Assembly: GCF_038148855.1 (NCBI RefSeq)
Contig: NZ_JBBVGR010000002.1
Location: forward strand, 1-64,000
Length of the DNA: 64,000 nucleotides
Direction of reading: 5' to 3'
From: Phycobacter sedimenti
GTDB taxonomy: Bacteria > Pseudomonadota > Alphaproteobacteria > Rhodobacterales > Rhodobacteraceae
A program made the position numbers and the translations under genes. The notes under the pieces were generated by a model, which was not told the DNA's origin, did no database searches, and saw only the letters and a list, made by a program, of their open reading frames with translations. Below are positions 25,713 through 34,447 of the stretch, in pieces (position 1 is the stretch's first letter; every line of letters begins with the position of its first letter).

Positions 25713-26831
25713 TCAGCGCGACGCGGTATCCTGCATCTTGAAAACCGTATCTAGAACTAGGGCGGCGGGGTCAAGGTTCACCGCCTGACCGTGGCGCGCC
25801 CGCGCCGTCGCCTCGGCCGACAGATCCGCCCATGCCCGCCCCTTGAGCGAATCGGGCGCCAGCCGCGTCAGCATTGCGGCTTCACCTGCCGCGGCTTCGG
25901 GGTGGGGGGGCTGACCGGTGGCGCCAGTACGGGCGAGACGCGCCATGGCAAATTCCACCAGCGTCAGAAGCAGTTCGAATTTCTCGGCCCCGCCGCGCTG
26001 GGCGGCCGTTTCAGCAAGTGCAAGGGCGCGCTGGCGGTCAAGGCGGGGCAGGGAGTCGAGGATCTGCACCAGCTCGCCATAGGTCTTGAGCCCGCCAAGG
26101 TTCAGAAGGCGCAGCGCGGCGCCGACGGATCCTGCTGCGAGGGCCGCAAGGTGATCCGGGTTGGACGGCAGCTCCGCCCCGGATTGCATGAGCGCAGCCT
26201 GCATGTCCTCTGCATTCAACGGACCCAGCCGCAGCGTCCGGCAGCGCGAGCGGATCGTCGGCAGCAGGCGCGAGGGCTGGTGCGAGATCAGGAACATGGT
26301 GGTGCGCGCGGGCGGCTCCTCCAGCATCTTGAGCAAAGCATTGGCGGCGCTCGGGTTCATCTCGTCGGCGGCATCCACGATCACCACCCGGCGCCCGCCA
26401 TCGGTGGCCGACAGGCCAAAGAATTTGGTCAACGCCCGCACGTCATCGACAACGATCTGATCGCGCAGCTTTCCCTTCTCGTTGTAGCTGCGCGTGATCG
26501 AGGCAAGGCCCGGCTCGGCCAGCGCCTGTATCCGGTGAGACACCGGATGATCGGGGCTGATGTCGAGCGAGGTTGCAGGCGGCGGTGCGCCGAACAGCCC
26601 GTTTTCGGCAGGGGGTGTGGCCAAAAGAAAGCGCGCGAGACGCCAGGCAAGCGTTGCCTTGCCCACCCCCTGCGGCCCGGTGAGAAGCCAGCCGTGGTGC
26701 AGCCGGTCCGAATTGAAAGCCGTCAGAAAATCCGCCTCGGCCTTGTCCTGACCAAAAAGCCGCAGCGTTTCCCGTGGATGCGGCGCCCCCGTGGCCTGAT
26801 CCGCACGCGGCAGGTCGTCTTCGCCGCTCAT
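25713..26831 (-). CDS. holB: DNA polymerase III subunit delta'
   Basis: Clamp-loader subunit of the AAA+ family, 372 residues. It has a P-loop-like GPQGVGKATLAWRLARFLL near residue 55, SRCRTLRLGPL around the sensor region and LLKMLEEPPARTTMFLISHQ. The zinc-binding cysteines of the E. coli protein are absent, as in other alphaproteobacteria. The start codon overlaps the tmk stop by four bases (ATGA), so translation is coupled. The tmk-holB-tatD order is highly conserved. Confidence 0.93.
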   Translation of the reverse strand: MSGEDDLPRADQATGAPHPRETLRLFGQDKAEADFLTAFNSDRLHHGWLLTGPQGVGKATLAWRLARFLLATPPAENGLFGAPPPATSLDISPDHPVSHRIQALAEPGLASITRSYNEKGKLRDQIVVDDVRALTKFFGLSATDGGRRVVIVDAADEMNPSAANALLKMLEEPPARTTMFLISHQPSRLLPTIRSRCRTLRLGPLNAEDMQAALMQSGAELPSNPDHLAALAAGSVGAALRLLNLGGLKTYGELVQILDSLPRLDRQRALALAETAAQRGGAEKFELLLTLVEFAMARLARTGATGQPPHPEAAAGEAAMLTRLAPDSLKGRAWADLSAEATARARHGQAVNLDPAALVLDTVFKMQDTASR

Positions 26832-27481
26832 GCCGAGGCCCCTGAGGCGGCGAGCGTGTCTTGGGCGCGGGTCAGGACATCTCGGGCGACCACCTCAACC
26901 GGGCGGTTGCCATCCAGAACACAGAAACGGTCCGGAAATTCATCCGCCAGAGCCAGGAAGCCTGCCCGCATCTTTTCCTGCAGAGCGAGGCCAAAGTCCT
27001 CGAAGCGTTCCTCGGTGCCCTGACGTCCCTTTGCGCGCGACAGGCCGGTGGCCGGATCCATGTCGATGAGAAAGGTCAGATCCGGCTCGCGGCCAATCAT
27101 CATCTCGTGCAGGCGGTCCACGGTGGTGCGCAGGTCGCCGCGCGACAGCCCCTGGTACATGCGGGTGCTGTCGGCAAAGCGGTCACAGACCACGATCTTT
27201 CCAGCAGCCAGAGCGGGGGCGATGGTGCGCTCCAGATGGTCCCGCCGCGCTGCGGTGAACAGAAGGATCTCGGTTTCGGCCGACCACTTGTCCGGATCAC
27301 CCTCCAGCACCATTCGGCGAATGTCCTCGGCGCCGGGTGAGCCGCCCGGCTCGCGCGTCAGCACGACGTCGCGGCCCGCCTCGGTCAGAGCCTCGGCCAG
27401 CAGCTTGCACTGGGTGGATTTGCCGGAGCCGTCGATCCCTTCGAAGGTGATGAACAGCCCGGTTTTGGGTTCTGAAGTCAC
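26828..27481 (-). CDS. tmk: Thymidylate kinase
   Basis: Phosphorylates dTMP to dTDP for DNA synthesis. 217 residues. The P-loop is FEGIDGSGKSTQ at about residue 12-23, followed by LTREPGGSPGAE, VVCDRFADSTRMYQG and the LID region SRAKGRQGTEERFE. The start overlaps the dacC stop by four bases and its end overlaps holB, so the three genes form a tightly coupled unit. Confidence 0.95.
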   Translation of the reverse strand: MTSEPKTGLFITFEGIDGSGKSTQCKLLAEALTEAGRDVVLTREPGGSPGAEDIRRMVLEGDPDKWSAETEILLFTAARRDHLERTIAPALAAGKIVVCDRFADSTRMYQGLSRGDLRTTVDRLHEMMIGREPDLTFLIDMDPATGLSRAKGRQGTEERFEDFGLALQEKMRAGFLALADEFPDRFCVLDGNRPVEVVARDVLTRAQDTLAASGASA

Positions 27482-28659
27482 ATTGCCTCCTCGGGGCCAC
27501 TGAGGAAGCGTTTGATCAGCACCTGCGCTGCGGTCTTGACGCGCACGGGGAAGCCGCCGGCGGCCACATCATTGGCGGCCACCAGAGGCAGGCGCACCTC
27601 GGGCAGCTCATCCGGCTGGAACACCAGTTCCGCGAGCTTCTGCCCCTTTTGGATCGGCGCATCGACAGGCCCGGTATAGACGACCTCAGCGTTTACCACG
27701 CCACTGTTCAGGGCGGGCACCAACACTTCCAGATCCTCGGCAGGCACAAGCCCTACCGATCGAACAGCGCCGCGCCAGACTTCGGCTTCGGCGATCGGGA
27801 CGCCGGCTTTGGCAACGGTTTTCTTGGCAAATTGGCGAAACGACCAGTTAACGAGGGCCTCGGCCTCCTCTGCGCGGGCTTTGGTGCTGTCAAGGCCGGT
27901 AATCACGAAGATCACCCTGCGGTCGCCCTGTTTGGCAGAGCCGACGAGGCCGTAGCCCGCCTCGCTCGTATGGCCGGTCTTCAGACCGTCGGCGCCGATG
28001 CCCAGCGACAGCAGCGGGTTGCGGTTGCGCGTATTGGAGGGCGCGCGCCCATCAAATTCGAAGGTCTTTTCGGAAAAGAGCGGATAGTATTCCGGGAAAT
28101 CCTCGATCAGCCGTTCGGCCAGGATGCCAAGGTCCTGCATCGACATGCGGTGTCCTGCGGCAGGCCAGCCGTTCGAGTTCGCAAAAGTGGCGTTTGTCAT
28201 GCCCATTTCAGCGGCGCGTTTGGTCATGTAGCGGGCAAATCCGGCTTCGGTGCCATCCGGGCTCAGCGCTTCGGCGATCACGGCGCAGGCATCGTTGCCG
28301 GACAGGACGATGATGCCACGGATCAGATCTTCGACCCGCACCCGATCGGTGGTGTCGAGAAACATGGTCGAACCGCCGTAGCTCATCGCGTGTTCGCTGA
28401 CCGGAAGACGTTCGTCCAGGGTCAGTCGCCCGTCGCGCAGGGCTTCGAAGGCCACGTAAAGCGTCATCAGCTTGGACATGGACGCCGGCGGCAGCGGGAC
28501 GTCCGCGTTCTTTGACAACAGGACCGTGTCTGTTCCCTGATCCAGGACGTAGGCCGCGCGCGCCTTGGTATCGAAGGCTGCAGCCGAAACGGTACTCAAA
28601 CCCAGCACGAGGCCAGCCGAAATGGTGCTCTTGAGGGCGGTTCTGACAAGATCGATCAC
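27478..28659 (-). CDS. dacC: D-alanyl-D-alanine carboxypeptidase (PBP5/6 type)
   Basis: Periplasmic low-molecular-weight penicillin-binding protein that trims peptidoglycan pentapeptides, about 393 residues. Active-site motifs are SMSK (catalytic serine, about residue 60), VLSGNDA and GLKTGHT, followed by the PBP5 C-terminal beta domain. The last residues lack an obvious long amphipathic anchor. A signal peptide (LVLGLSTVSAAAFD) is visible. I chose the GTG at 28659; an upstream ATG would add 15 polar residues before the signal peptide. The symbol is by family; dacA and dacF would be equally valid. Confidence 0.88.
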   Translation of the reverse strand: MIDLVRTALKSTISAGLVLGLSTVSAAAFDTKARAAYVLDQGTDTVLLSKNADVPLPPASMSKLMTLYVAFEALRDGRLTLDERLPVSEHAMSYGGSTMFLDTTDRVRVEDLIRGIIVLSGNDACAVIAEALSPDGTEAGFARYMTKRAAEMGMTNATFANSNGWPAAGHRMSMQDLGILAERLIEDFPEYYPLFSEKTFEFDGRAPSNTRNRNPLLSLGIGADGLKTGHTSEAGYGLVGSAKQGDRRVIFVITGLDSTKARAEEAEALVNWSFRQFAKKTVAKAGVPIAEAEVWRGAVRSVGLVPAEDLEVLVPALNSGVVNAEVVYTGPVDAPIQKGQKLAELVFQPDELPEVRLPLVAANDVAAGGFPVRVKTAAQVLIKRFLSGPEEAM

Positions 28660-28713
28660 GGGTGTGTCATCCTTGTTGTCTGGGGGCAGGCATCGGCGGG
28701 GCATTGCCTGCGC

Positions 28714-29604
28714 TTAATTGGTGACGGCGTAAGCATCCGAGAAACCGGCCTCTTTCACGCCCTTCAGCAGCTGGCTGAGCTCGTTCTTGGTCTGCGCCGG
28801 GCCGACCACGACACGCCAGAACGCCTTGCCGTTGGAGGATTGCTCATAGACGGTCGGGATCATGCCGACGTTGCGCATCTGACCGGCGGTGCGTTCCGCA
28901 TTTGCCTCAACGCTGAAAATGCCGATCTGGATGTATGGCTTGCCCAGTGGCGAAACACGCGGTTTTGCGGCAGCCGGTTTCGCGGGGGCCGGTGCTGGTG
29001 CGTCGATTGCGGCCGCTGCCCCGGCGATGGGATCAAGCGCGGTTTCTGAGACTGCGCTGGGAGCGGCTGCTTCGATGGTCACGGCGGGACTGTCTGCCGC
29101 CTCGGCGCCGACCTGTGGGAGCTCTTCGGGGGCGGCAGGATCTTCGGAGGTTGCCTCACGGCGCAAGGCGGTCACCTGCAGTTCGACCGGGGCGCCTGCC
29201 AGCATGCCGAGCGCAGCTGCCGCGTCAGACGAGGCCTGGATGCGCGGGCCGGGGATCTCACGCTCGCGGCGGAACAGGGCTCCGATCACGAATTTGCCGT
29301 TCGCACTGTTGCGGATGATGACGCGCTCCGGATCCTGTGCATCGGGATGCGCCACCCAGACGCCACCCAGCGAGGGGCGCCCGTCCCACAACCCGGCTTC
29401 GGTCACCTGAAAGACGTCCGGGGATTCCACGTCCCGTTCCACAAGGCGGGTTCTGTTGGAGGTCGGCGTCGCCTCCTCCGTCGTTGCCTTTTTCTGCAGG
29501 AACGGCATGCCGCCGCCGTCTTCACAGGCGGCGAGCAAAAAGAGGCTGAGCGCGGCAATCGTGATCCGCCCGCCGACTGGTCCGGTTGACTTGGCCTGTG
29601 TCAT
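28714..29604 (-). CDS. SPOR-domain lipoprotein
   Basis: A 296-residue exported lipoprotein with lipobox LLAAC near residue 27. The middle section includes a compact domain (residues about 65-155, VFQVTEAGLWDGRPSLGGVW) seen in Rhodobacterales RlpA-neighbour proteins, then an Ala/Pro/Glu linker. The C-terminal SPOR domain (YIQIGIFSVEANAERTAGQM, FWRVVVGPAQTKNEL) binds denuded glycan at the division septum. It sits directly upstream of dacC, fitting a shared role in cell-wall remodelling. Confidence 0.85.
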   Translation of the reverse strand: MTQAKSTGPVGGRITIAALSLFLLAACEDGGGMPFLQKKATTEEATPTSNRTRLVERDVESPDVFQVTEAGLWDGRPSLGGVWVAHPDAQDPERVIIRNSANGKFVIGALFRREREIPGPRIQASSDAAAALGMLAGAPVELQVTALRREATSEDPAAPEELPQVGAEAADSPAVTIEAAAPSAVSETALDPIAGAAAAIDAPAPAPAKPAAAKPRVSPLGKPYIQIGIFSVEANAERTAGQMRNVGMIPTVYEQSSNGKAFWRVVVGPAQTKNELSQLLKGVKEAGFSDAYAVTN

Positions 29605-29854
29605 GGTTTTCCCCTGCCTATGCTCATGCTGGCGTGCTGCCCTGATCCGGGTTTTCCGGTGATTGTTCTGCTTTTCGCAAATGATAGCCTGCGTGTGCGG
29701 CCATGAAAACCCTGTGGCCGGTCCGGTTGATCAAAACTGTTTGGATTGACGGCCGACTGGCGTGTTTCCGCGTGCTTTCCAGTGCCGCAAGGCGGCCGAC
29801 AACGCGATTTTCCCTTGCGCGCGTGCGCTTGCCGGCCTAAACCGCCTGCGGACC

Positions 29855-29944
29855 GGGGAGGTGGCAGAGTGGTCGAATGCGGCGGTCTTGAAAACCGTTG
29901 AACGTGAGAGCGTTCCCAGGGTTCGAATCCCTGTCTCCCCGCCA
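29855..29944 (+). tRNA. tRNA-Ser (anticodon UGA)
   Basis: A 90-nt class II tRNA. The acceptor stem GGGGAGG pairs with TCTCCCC, the discriminator is G and CCA is encoded. The anticodon loop is TCTTGAAAA-like with TGA, reading UCA-type serine codons. A long variable arm is present and the T arm is CAGGG-TTCGAAT-CCCTG. Confidence 0.96.
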
Positions 29945-29976
29945 CCAGATCTGCGGCTTCGCCAAAACGAGACCCC

Positions 29977-30474
29977 ATGAGCGACATGATCCGACAGGCC
30001 CGCGCCGAGGATGCGCCCGCGATTGCCCGAATTTCCGCGCATATGATCCGCAACACGCTGATCACCTTCACCACCGAAGAAAAACCGCCCGAGGCCTGGC
30101 AGGAGACGATCCGGGAGCGTGGTCCCCGGTTTCTGGTGGCCGAGGCAGAGGGGCAGGTCGTTGGCTATGCCGTCTATGGCGCCTTTCGAGCCGGTCCGGG
30201 CTACCGCCATGCGGCAGAGCATTCGATCCAGCTTGCGCCTCGGGCGCAGGGCCGGGGGCTTGGCCGGGCGCTGATGGTCCGGCTGGAAGACATCGCCCGC
30301 TCCGATGCCATTCACGTGCTGGTGGCCGGGGTGAGCGGGGCCAATCCGCGCGGCGTTGCCTTTCATGCCGCTCTTGGGTTCACCGAGGTCGGTCGAATGC
30401 CGCAGGTTGGGCGCAAGTGGGATCAGTGGCTGGATCTTGTGCTGATGCAGAAGATCCTGACCAAGGCCCCCTGA
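29977..30474 (+). CDS. GNAT N-acetyltransferase, phosphinothricin-acetyltransferase-like
   Basis: A 165-residue acetyltransferase with the acetyl-CoA motif LAPRAQGRGLGRALM near residues 88-102 and the family sequence VAGVSGANPRGVAFHAALGFTEVG. This pattern matches the Pat/MnaT branch acting on phosphinothricin, methionine sulfone or related amino acids. The true substrate is unknown. The start follows tRNA-Ser by 32 bases and may be read from the tRNA promoter. Confidence 0.88.
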   Translation: MSDMIRQARAEDAPAIARISAHMIRNTLITFTTEEKPPEAWQETIRERGPRFLVAEAEGQVVGYAVYGAFRAGPGYRHAAEHSIQLAPRAQGRGLGRALMVRLEDIARSDAIHVLVAGVSGANPRGVAFHAALGFTEVGRMPQVGRKWDQWLDLVLMQKILTKAP

Positions 30475-30577
30475 ACGGCGCCAGCTGCACAGGCAATGGC
30501 TCAAATACCGTTAAAGGAAATATCAATTCTGTCCGGTCATAGTGGGAAGCGTCCATAGATCGAACCAGAAGGTTTCC

Positions 30578-31363
30578 ATGATCCTTGTCCATCGTGCCAC
30601 GCCCTTAGCCGCAATCGTGCTTGCGTTTGCAGCTCTTCCCCTAGCCGCGGCTGAGCGCTTCTCGATTGTCGACCAGCAGTTCTTTCAGAATGGCGCGACA
30701 GCCTCTCGTCCGGTGCTGACAATACCCGCCAAGGCGCAAGCCCCCGCCCGATCGGGTACCGCGGCCCGTGCCAAGCCGGATCTCGAGGCCGAGATGGAAG
30801 CCGTGCAGGCGAACTTGGCCAGTCTGTTCACGGGACGCAGTGGAACCAGCCTGTTCCGGGAGTTGCCCCGGGCGGTCGTTGCCAGCGATGCGGTCAAAAA
30901 GCTGATGCAGCTTATTGCCAGCGCCGAGGCCGGGAAGAAGCAATATGATGCGGTGCAGTATGCGGCAACGATCAAGCCGCCCAAACGGCCCACTGAAATG
31001 ACGATTGGCGAGATCTACAAGTGGATCGAGGACACGCCGGGGCAGCAGCATGCCATCGGGCGCTACCAGTTCATTCCGGCCACTTTGCGCCGCTTGGTGA
31101 AACACGTGGGGGCAAGCCGTTCTGACCGGTTCTCTCCGCTGTTGCAGGACCGTCTGGCGCATCAGCTGCTGGAAGAGGCCGGCCTCAGCGCGACCATGGC
31201 AGGAGAAATGAGCCGCCATGATTTCATGCACAATCTGTCCAAGATCTGGGCGGGGCTGCCGACCTCAAGCGGGAAGTCCTATTATCACGGGTTCGCAGGC
31301 AACAAGGCTGTGCTGAGCTGGGCCAGGTTCGACGAGGAAATGGCGCGGCTGTTTCCGGGCTGA
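30578..31363 (+). CDS. Secreted lysozyme-fold (phage-muramidase-like) protein
   Basis: A 261-residue exported protein with a signal peptide (ATPLAAIVLAFAALPLAAAE). Residues about 110-260 resemble muramidase/lysozyme-like domains: IASAEAGKKQYDAVQY, then HAIGRYQFIPATLRRLV, a common lysozyme signature with GRYQF. The catalytic glutamate would be in ASAEAG. It could trim peptidoglycan during envelope growth. The ATG at 30578 has AGAAGG upstream. It stands alone between a GNAT gene and a convergent permease. Confidence 0.7.
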   Translation: MILVHRATPLAAIVLAFAALPLAAAERFSIVDQQFFQNGATASRPVLTIPAKAQAPARSGTAARAKPDLEAEMEAVQANLASLFTGRSGTSLFRELPRAVVASDAVKKLMQLIASAEAGKKQYDAVQYAATIKPPKRPTEMTIGEIYKWIEDTPGQQHAIGRYQFIPATLRRLVKHVGASRSDRFSPLLQDRLAHQLLEEAGLSATMAGEMSRHDFMHNLSKIWAGLPTSSGKSYYHGFAGNKAVLSWARFDEEMARLFPG

Positions 31364-31395
31364 AGCCGGATCAACGGCCGTATCTCACCGGGGCG

Positions 31396-32319
31396 TCAGG
31401 CGGATGCATATACGCGCCGCATGATCACAGCCGTCAGATACATGGGCACCTGATAGCAGCCGAGGAAAATCAGCAAGGGGTCCGTGGTGCTGGCGGGCAG
31501 GGCAATCAGGAACAGGGCGAAGTTGCGGTTGCCTGAAACGACGGCATAGGGCACCGCGACATGGGCATGGCCGCGCCAGCGCAGCACGTGGTAGGTCATC
31601 ACCTGCAGGCCCAGATTGGCAACCAGCACCAGCGCCATCCACTTGGCGACGACCACGGGTGAAGCCTGCAGGGCAGGGCCAAGGGCCGACATCAGACCGA
31701 TCACAATCACCGCAAGAGCAAAGGTTGTCAGCCCGTCCAGCGCCGTCATCTGGTCCGGGCGCAAATCCGGCAGGGTCAGGCGGCGCAGCGCAAAGGCGGC
31801 TGCAACTGTCAATCCAATGGCCCCTATCAGGCGCAGGGCGGCCCAGATCACCTCCTGCAGGCCGCCAAGGCTGGGCGCCAGCAGAAAGACCGGAACGATC
31901 GTCAGCGGCATAAGGGTTGTTCCCAGGATCAACACCCGAAAGGCGGGCTCCGGTGCATGTCCAAGAAGCAGCGTTATGTTCGGGCTGCCTGTCACTGACG
32001 GGGCGCTGAGCATCAAGAGAATGGCGATCGCCGCGGGTGTTGCCTCTACGCCGGTCAGCCAGAACAGCAACAGCGCGACAAGTGGTAACACCAGTTGCAG
32101 CACCATGACTGCCCGGAGGGACGAAACCCCATCGGCGAGCCCACCAAGGGCGGCGCGCGCACCGATGCGAAAGGCCGTCAGGAACAGCAGCAGGGCGACC
32201 AGCTGCGGGATGAACGGGCGCAGGAGCCGCGCCAGATCGGGCAGCAGCAGCCCGGCCAACAGGCCCAGAACCAAGGTGGCCCGGCCATGCCGGGCCACGA
32301 AGGCAAGCAGTGTCAGCAT
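31396..32319 (-). CDS. BASS-like (bile acid:sodium symporter superfamily) membrane protein
   Basis: A 307-residue membrane protein with about nine or ten hydrophobic helices, resembling SBF/BASS and AEC-fold permeases: FRIGARAALGGLADG, LSAPSVTGSPNITLLLG and YAVVSGNRNFALFLIALP. The last motif includes the conserved polar segment usual in the sodium-coupled fold. It has no obvious partners. It lies just downstream of the TRAP dctM gene on the same strand, 13 bases apart, so it might belong to the same transcript, but the substrate cannot be told. Confidence 0.7.
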   Translation of the reverse strand: MLTLLAFVARHGRATLVLGLLAGLLLPDLARLLRPFIPQLVALLLFLTAFRIGARAALGGLADGVSSLRAVMVLQLVLPLVALLLFWLTGVEATPAAIAILLMLSAPSVTGSPNITLLLGHAPEPAFRVLILGTTLMPLTIVPVFLLAPSLGGLQEVIWAALRLIGAIGLTVAAAFALRRLTLPDLRPDQMTALDGLTTFALAVIVIGLMSALGPALQASPVVVAKWMALVLVANLGLQVMTYHVLRWRGHAHVAVPYAVVSGNRNFALFLIALPASTTDPLLIFLGCYQVPMYLTAVIMRRVYASA

Positions 32320-32331
32320 GGGCTCAGACCA

Positions 32332-33645
32332 TCAGCCAGAGGGTGCTGCGCGGATGTTGTCGGGCAGCCAGGTTGCCAGCTCGGGCCAGGCGACAAGGAT
32401 CACCACCATCACCAGCATCAGCCCGACCATGGGGATCGCGGTCTTGGCAATGTAGGAGATCTCATGCCGCGTCATGCCCTGCAGCACGAAAAGGTTGAAG
32501 CCGATAGGGGGCGTCACCTGTGCCATCTCAACCACAACGACGATGAAGATCCCGAACCAGATCACGTCGATCCCGGCCTGGCGGATCATCGGCTCGACGA
32601 TGGCCATGGTCAGCACCACCGAGGAGATGCCATCAAGGAACATCCCCAGCACTACGTAAAACAGCGTCAGCGCGACGATCAGCACCAGGGGCGAGAGGTT
32701 CATCTCGTCAATCCAGCCCGCCAGCGCCCGCGGCAGGCCGGTGAACCCCATGGCCAGCGACAGGAAGGAGGCTCCCATCAGGATCAGCGCGATCATGGCC
32801 GAGGTTCGCGTTGCTCCCATGAGCGATGCCGTGAAGGTGCTCCAGTTGAGCGATCCCTGCGCCAGCGCCAGCGCCATCGAGCCGAGCACACCAACGGCGG
32901 CTGCTTCGGTCGCGGTGGCATAGCCGAGATACATCGACCCGATGACCACGGCGACCAACAGAAGGACCGGGATCAGGAACCGGCTTTCGGCCAGCATCTG
33001 TCCGAAGGTCATGCTGGGTTCCTCCTGCGGGCGTTCACCCTTGGAGAGGTAGTGCCAGGCGATGATATAGGCCATGAACAGCCCCGCCAGTACAAGGCCC
33101 GGAAAGATGCCGGCCATGAACAGCTTGGTGATCGATTCATTGATCGACACGCCGTAGACGATCAGTGTCAGCGAGGGCGGGATCATCAGGCCCAGCGTGG
33201 CGGCACCTGCAAGGGTGCCGATGATCATGAATTCGGGGTATCCCCTCTTGCGCAGCTCGGGGATCGACATCTTGCCCACGGTTGTCAGCGTCGCCGCCGA
33301 CGACCCGGATACGGCAGCAAAGATGGTGCAGCCCGCAATATTGGTGTGCAGTAGCCCGCCCGGCAGCCAGCGCATCCAGGGGGCAAGGCCACGGAACATG
33401 TCTTCGGAGAGACGGGTGCGATACAGGATCTCTCCCATCCAGATGAAGAGCGGCAGCGCGGTCAGCGTCCAGCTGGAGGCACCGGTCCAGATGGTGGTGA
33501 TCATGGCATCGCCCGCAGGGCGGGAGGTGAAAAGCTCCATCCCCACCCAGGCGACGCCCATCAGGGCAAGGCCGATCCAGACCGAACTGCCCAGAAGCGC
33601 GAAGAGCACAAAGAGAAAGATGATGGTGGCGTAGATCTCGCTCAT
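32332..33645 (-). CDS. dctM: TRAP transporter large permease DctM
   Basis: The 12-helix large membrane subunit of a tripartite ATP-independent periplasmic transporter (437 residues), which drives Na+-dependent uptake of a carboxylate-like solute. Visible family motifs are GCTIFAAVSGSSAATLTTVG, GYPEFMIIGTLAGAATLGLMIPPS and VEMAQVTPPIGFNLF. The ATG at 33645 overlaps the dctQ stop by four bases, so this start is favoured over further upstream possibilities. Confidence 0.94.
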   Translation of the reverse strand: MSEIYATIIFLFVLFALLGSSVWIGLALMGVAWVGMELFTSRPAGDAMITTIWTGASSWTLTALPLFIWMGEILYRTRLSEDMFRGLAPWMRWLPGGLLHTNIAGCTIFAAVSGSSAATLTTVGKMSIPELRKRGYPEFMIIGTLAGAATLGLMIPPSLTLIVYGVSINESITKLFMAGIFPGLVLAGLFMAYIIAWHYLSKGERPQEEPSMTFGQMLAESRFLIPVLLLVAVVIGSMYLGYATATEAAAVGVLGSMALALAQGSLNWSTFTASLMGATRTSAMIALILMGASFLSLAMGFTGLPRALAGWIDEMNLSPLVLIVALTLFYVVLGMFLDGISSVVLTMAIVEPMIRQAGIDVIWFGIFIVVVVEMAQVTPPIGFNLFVLQGMTRHEISYIAKTAIPMVGLMLVMVVILVAWPELATWLPDNIRAAPSG

Positions 33646-34364
33646 TCGACGGCCTCCGAATTGATGCTGGCGCGGCGGGTGATCAGAAGGCGGCAGAGAT
33701 AGTCCCACAGCGCCAGCGCCAGAAGCACCGTACCAATGGACATGGGCAGCTGGGGTAGCCACATCGGCGTGTAGACCCAGTCGGAGCCGGTATTGGCCCA
33801 GAGCTGCCCCCATTTCGTGGGGGCGGTTGCGAACATGGCGAAGAAGGACAAGAGCCATTCTGGCACGAAATCCTGTCCTTGGGTGCGGTCGTTCAGCATC
33901 TTTGAAAAAATGTTCGTCTTGATCGCGTAGCGTGCAAAATATGTGGCGGTGAGCGCACCGACCCACATGGCAAAACCATCCAGAACCAGGCCGATGCGGG
34001 GGCTGATGTTTAGGAAGATCGACACCCGGATATGCGCGCCGCGTGTCAGCGCATGCGCCAGCGCAAGGAATGACGTCGCCGCCATGGCATAGCCCGCGTA
34101 TTCGGTCGATCCGGGAAAGGTCAGGTTGCTCCAGCGGGCGACCATCTGCGCCACGATCAACAGCAGGATCAGCAGCATGAACCCTGCCGCGATGACGCCG
34201 GAGCCAAGGTATACCTTGTCAGCGATACGTTGCAGGGGGCGCAGGGCGCGCCCCATGGGGCCCGGTGCCAGAAGGCAGGCAATGGCCAGCAGGGTCGGAA
34301 GAACAAAAAGCCACAGCCATAGCGGCAGGCCCAGAAACGGTTGCCAGTCGCGCAAGATCGACAC
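33642..34364 (-). CDS. dctQ: TRAP transporter small permease DctQ
   Basis: Small membrane subunit, 240 residues, with four core helices preceded by an extra N-terminal helix (LPLWLWLFVLPTLLAIACLL), so longer than the usual 160-200 residues. The conserved segment FPGSTEYAGYAMAATSFLALAHALTRGAHIRV is clear. It is coupled to dctM by an ATGA overlap. A strong intercistronic hairpin separates it from dctP. Confidence 0.92.
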   Translation of the reverse strand: MSILRDWQPFLGLPLWLWLFVLPTLLAIACLLAPGPMGRALRPLQRIADKVYLGSGVIAAGFMLLILLLIVAQMVARWSNLTFPGSTEYAGYAMAATSFLALAHALTRGAHIRVSIFLNISPRIGLVLDGFAMWVGALTATYFARYAIKTNIFSKMLNDRTQGQDFVPEWLLSFFAMFATAPTKWGQLWANTGSDWVYTPMWLPQLPMSIGTVLLALALWDYLCRLLITRRASINSEAVE

Positions 34365-34398
34365 CCCCAGAAATCGGATGCAGTAAGGTCAGGAAAGT

Positions 34399-34434
34399 GA
34401 CGGCCCCGCCAGCTTGGGGCAGGCCGGGGCCGTC
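34399..34434 (-). promoter_or_regulatory. Intercistronic hairpin between dctP and dctQ
   Basis: GACGGCCCCG and CGGGGCCGTC form a perfect ten-base stem in the 83-base gap between the binding-protein gene and the permease genes on the minus strand. Such hairpins often shield the upstream message or act as leaky terminators, giving more binding protein than permease. Confidence 0.7.
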
Positions 34435-34447
34435 TGGGTTGGAGCGA

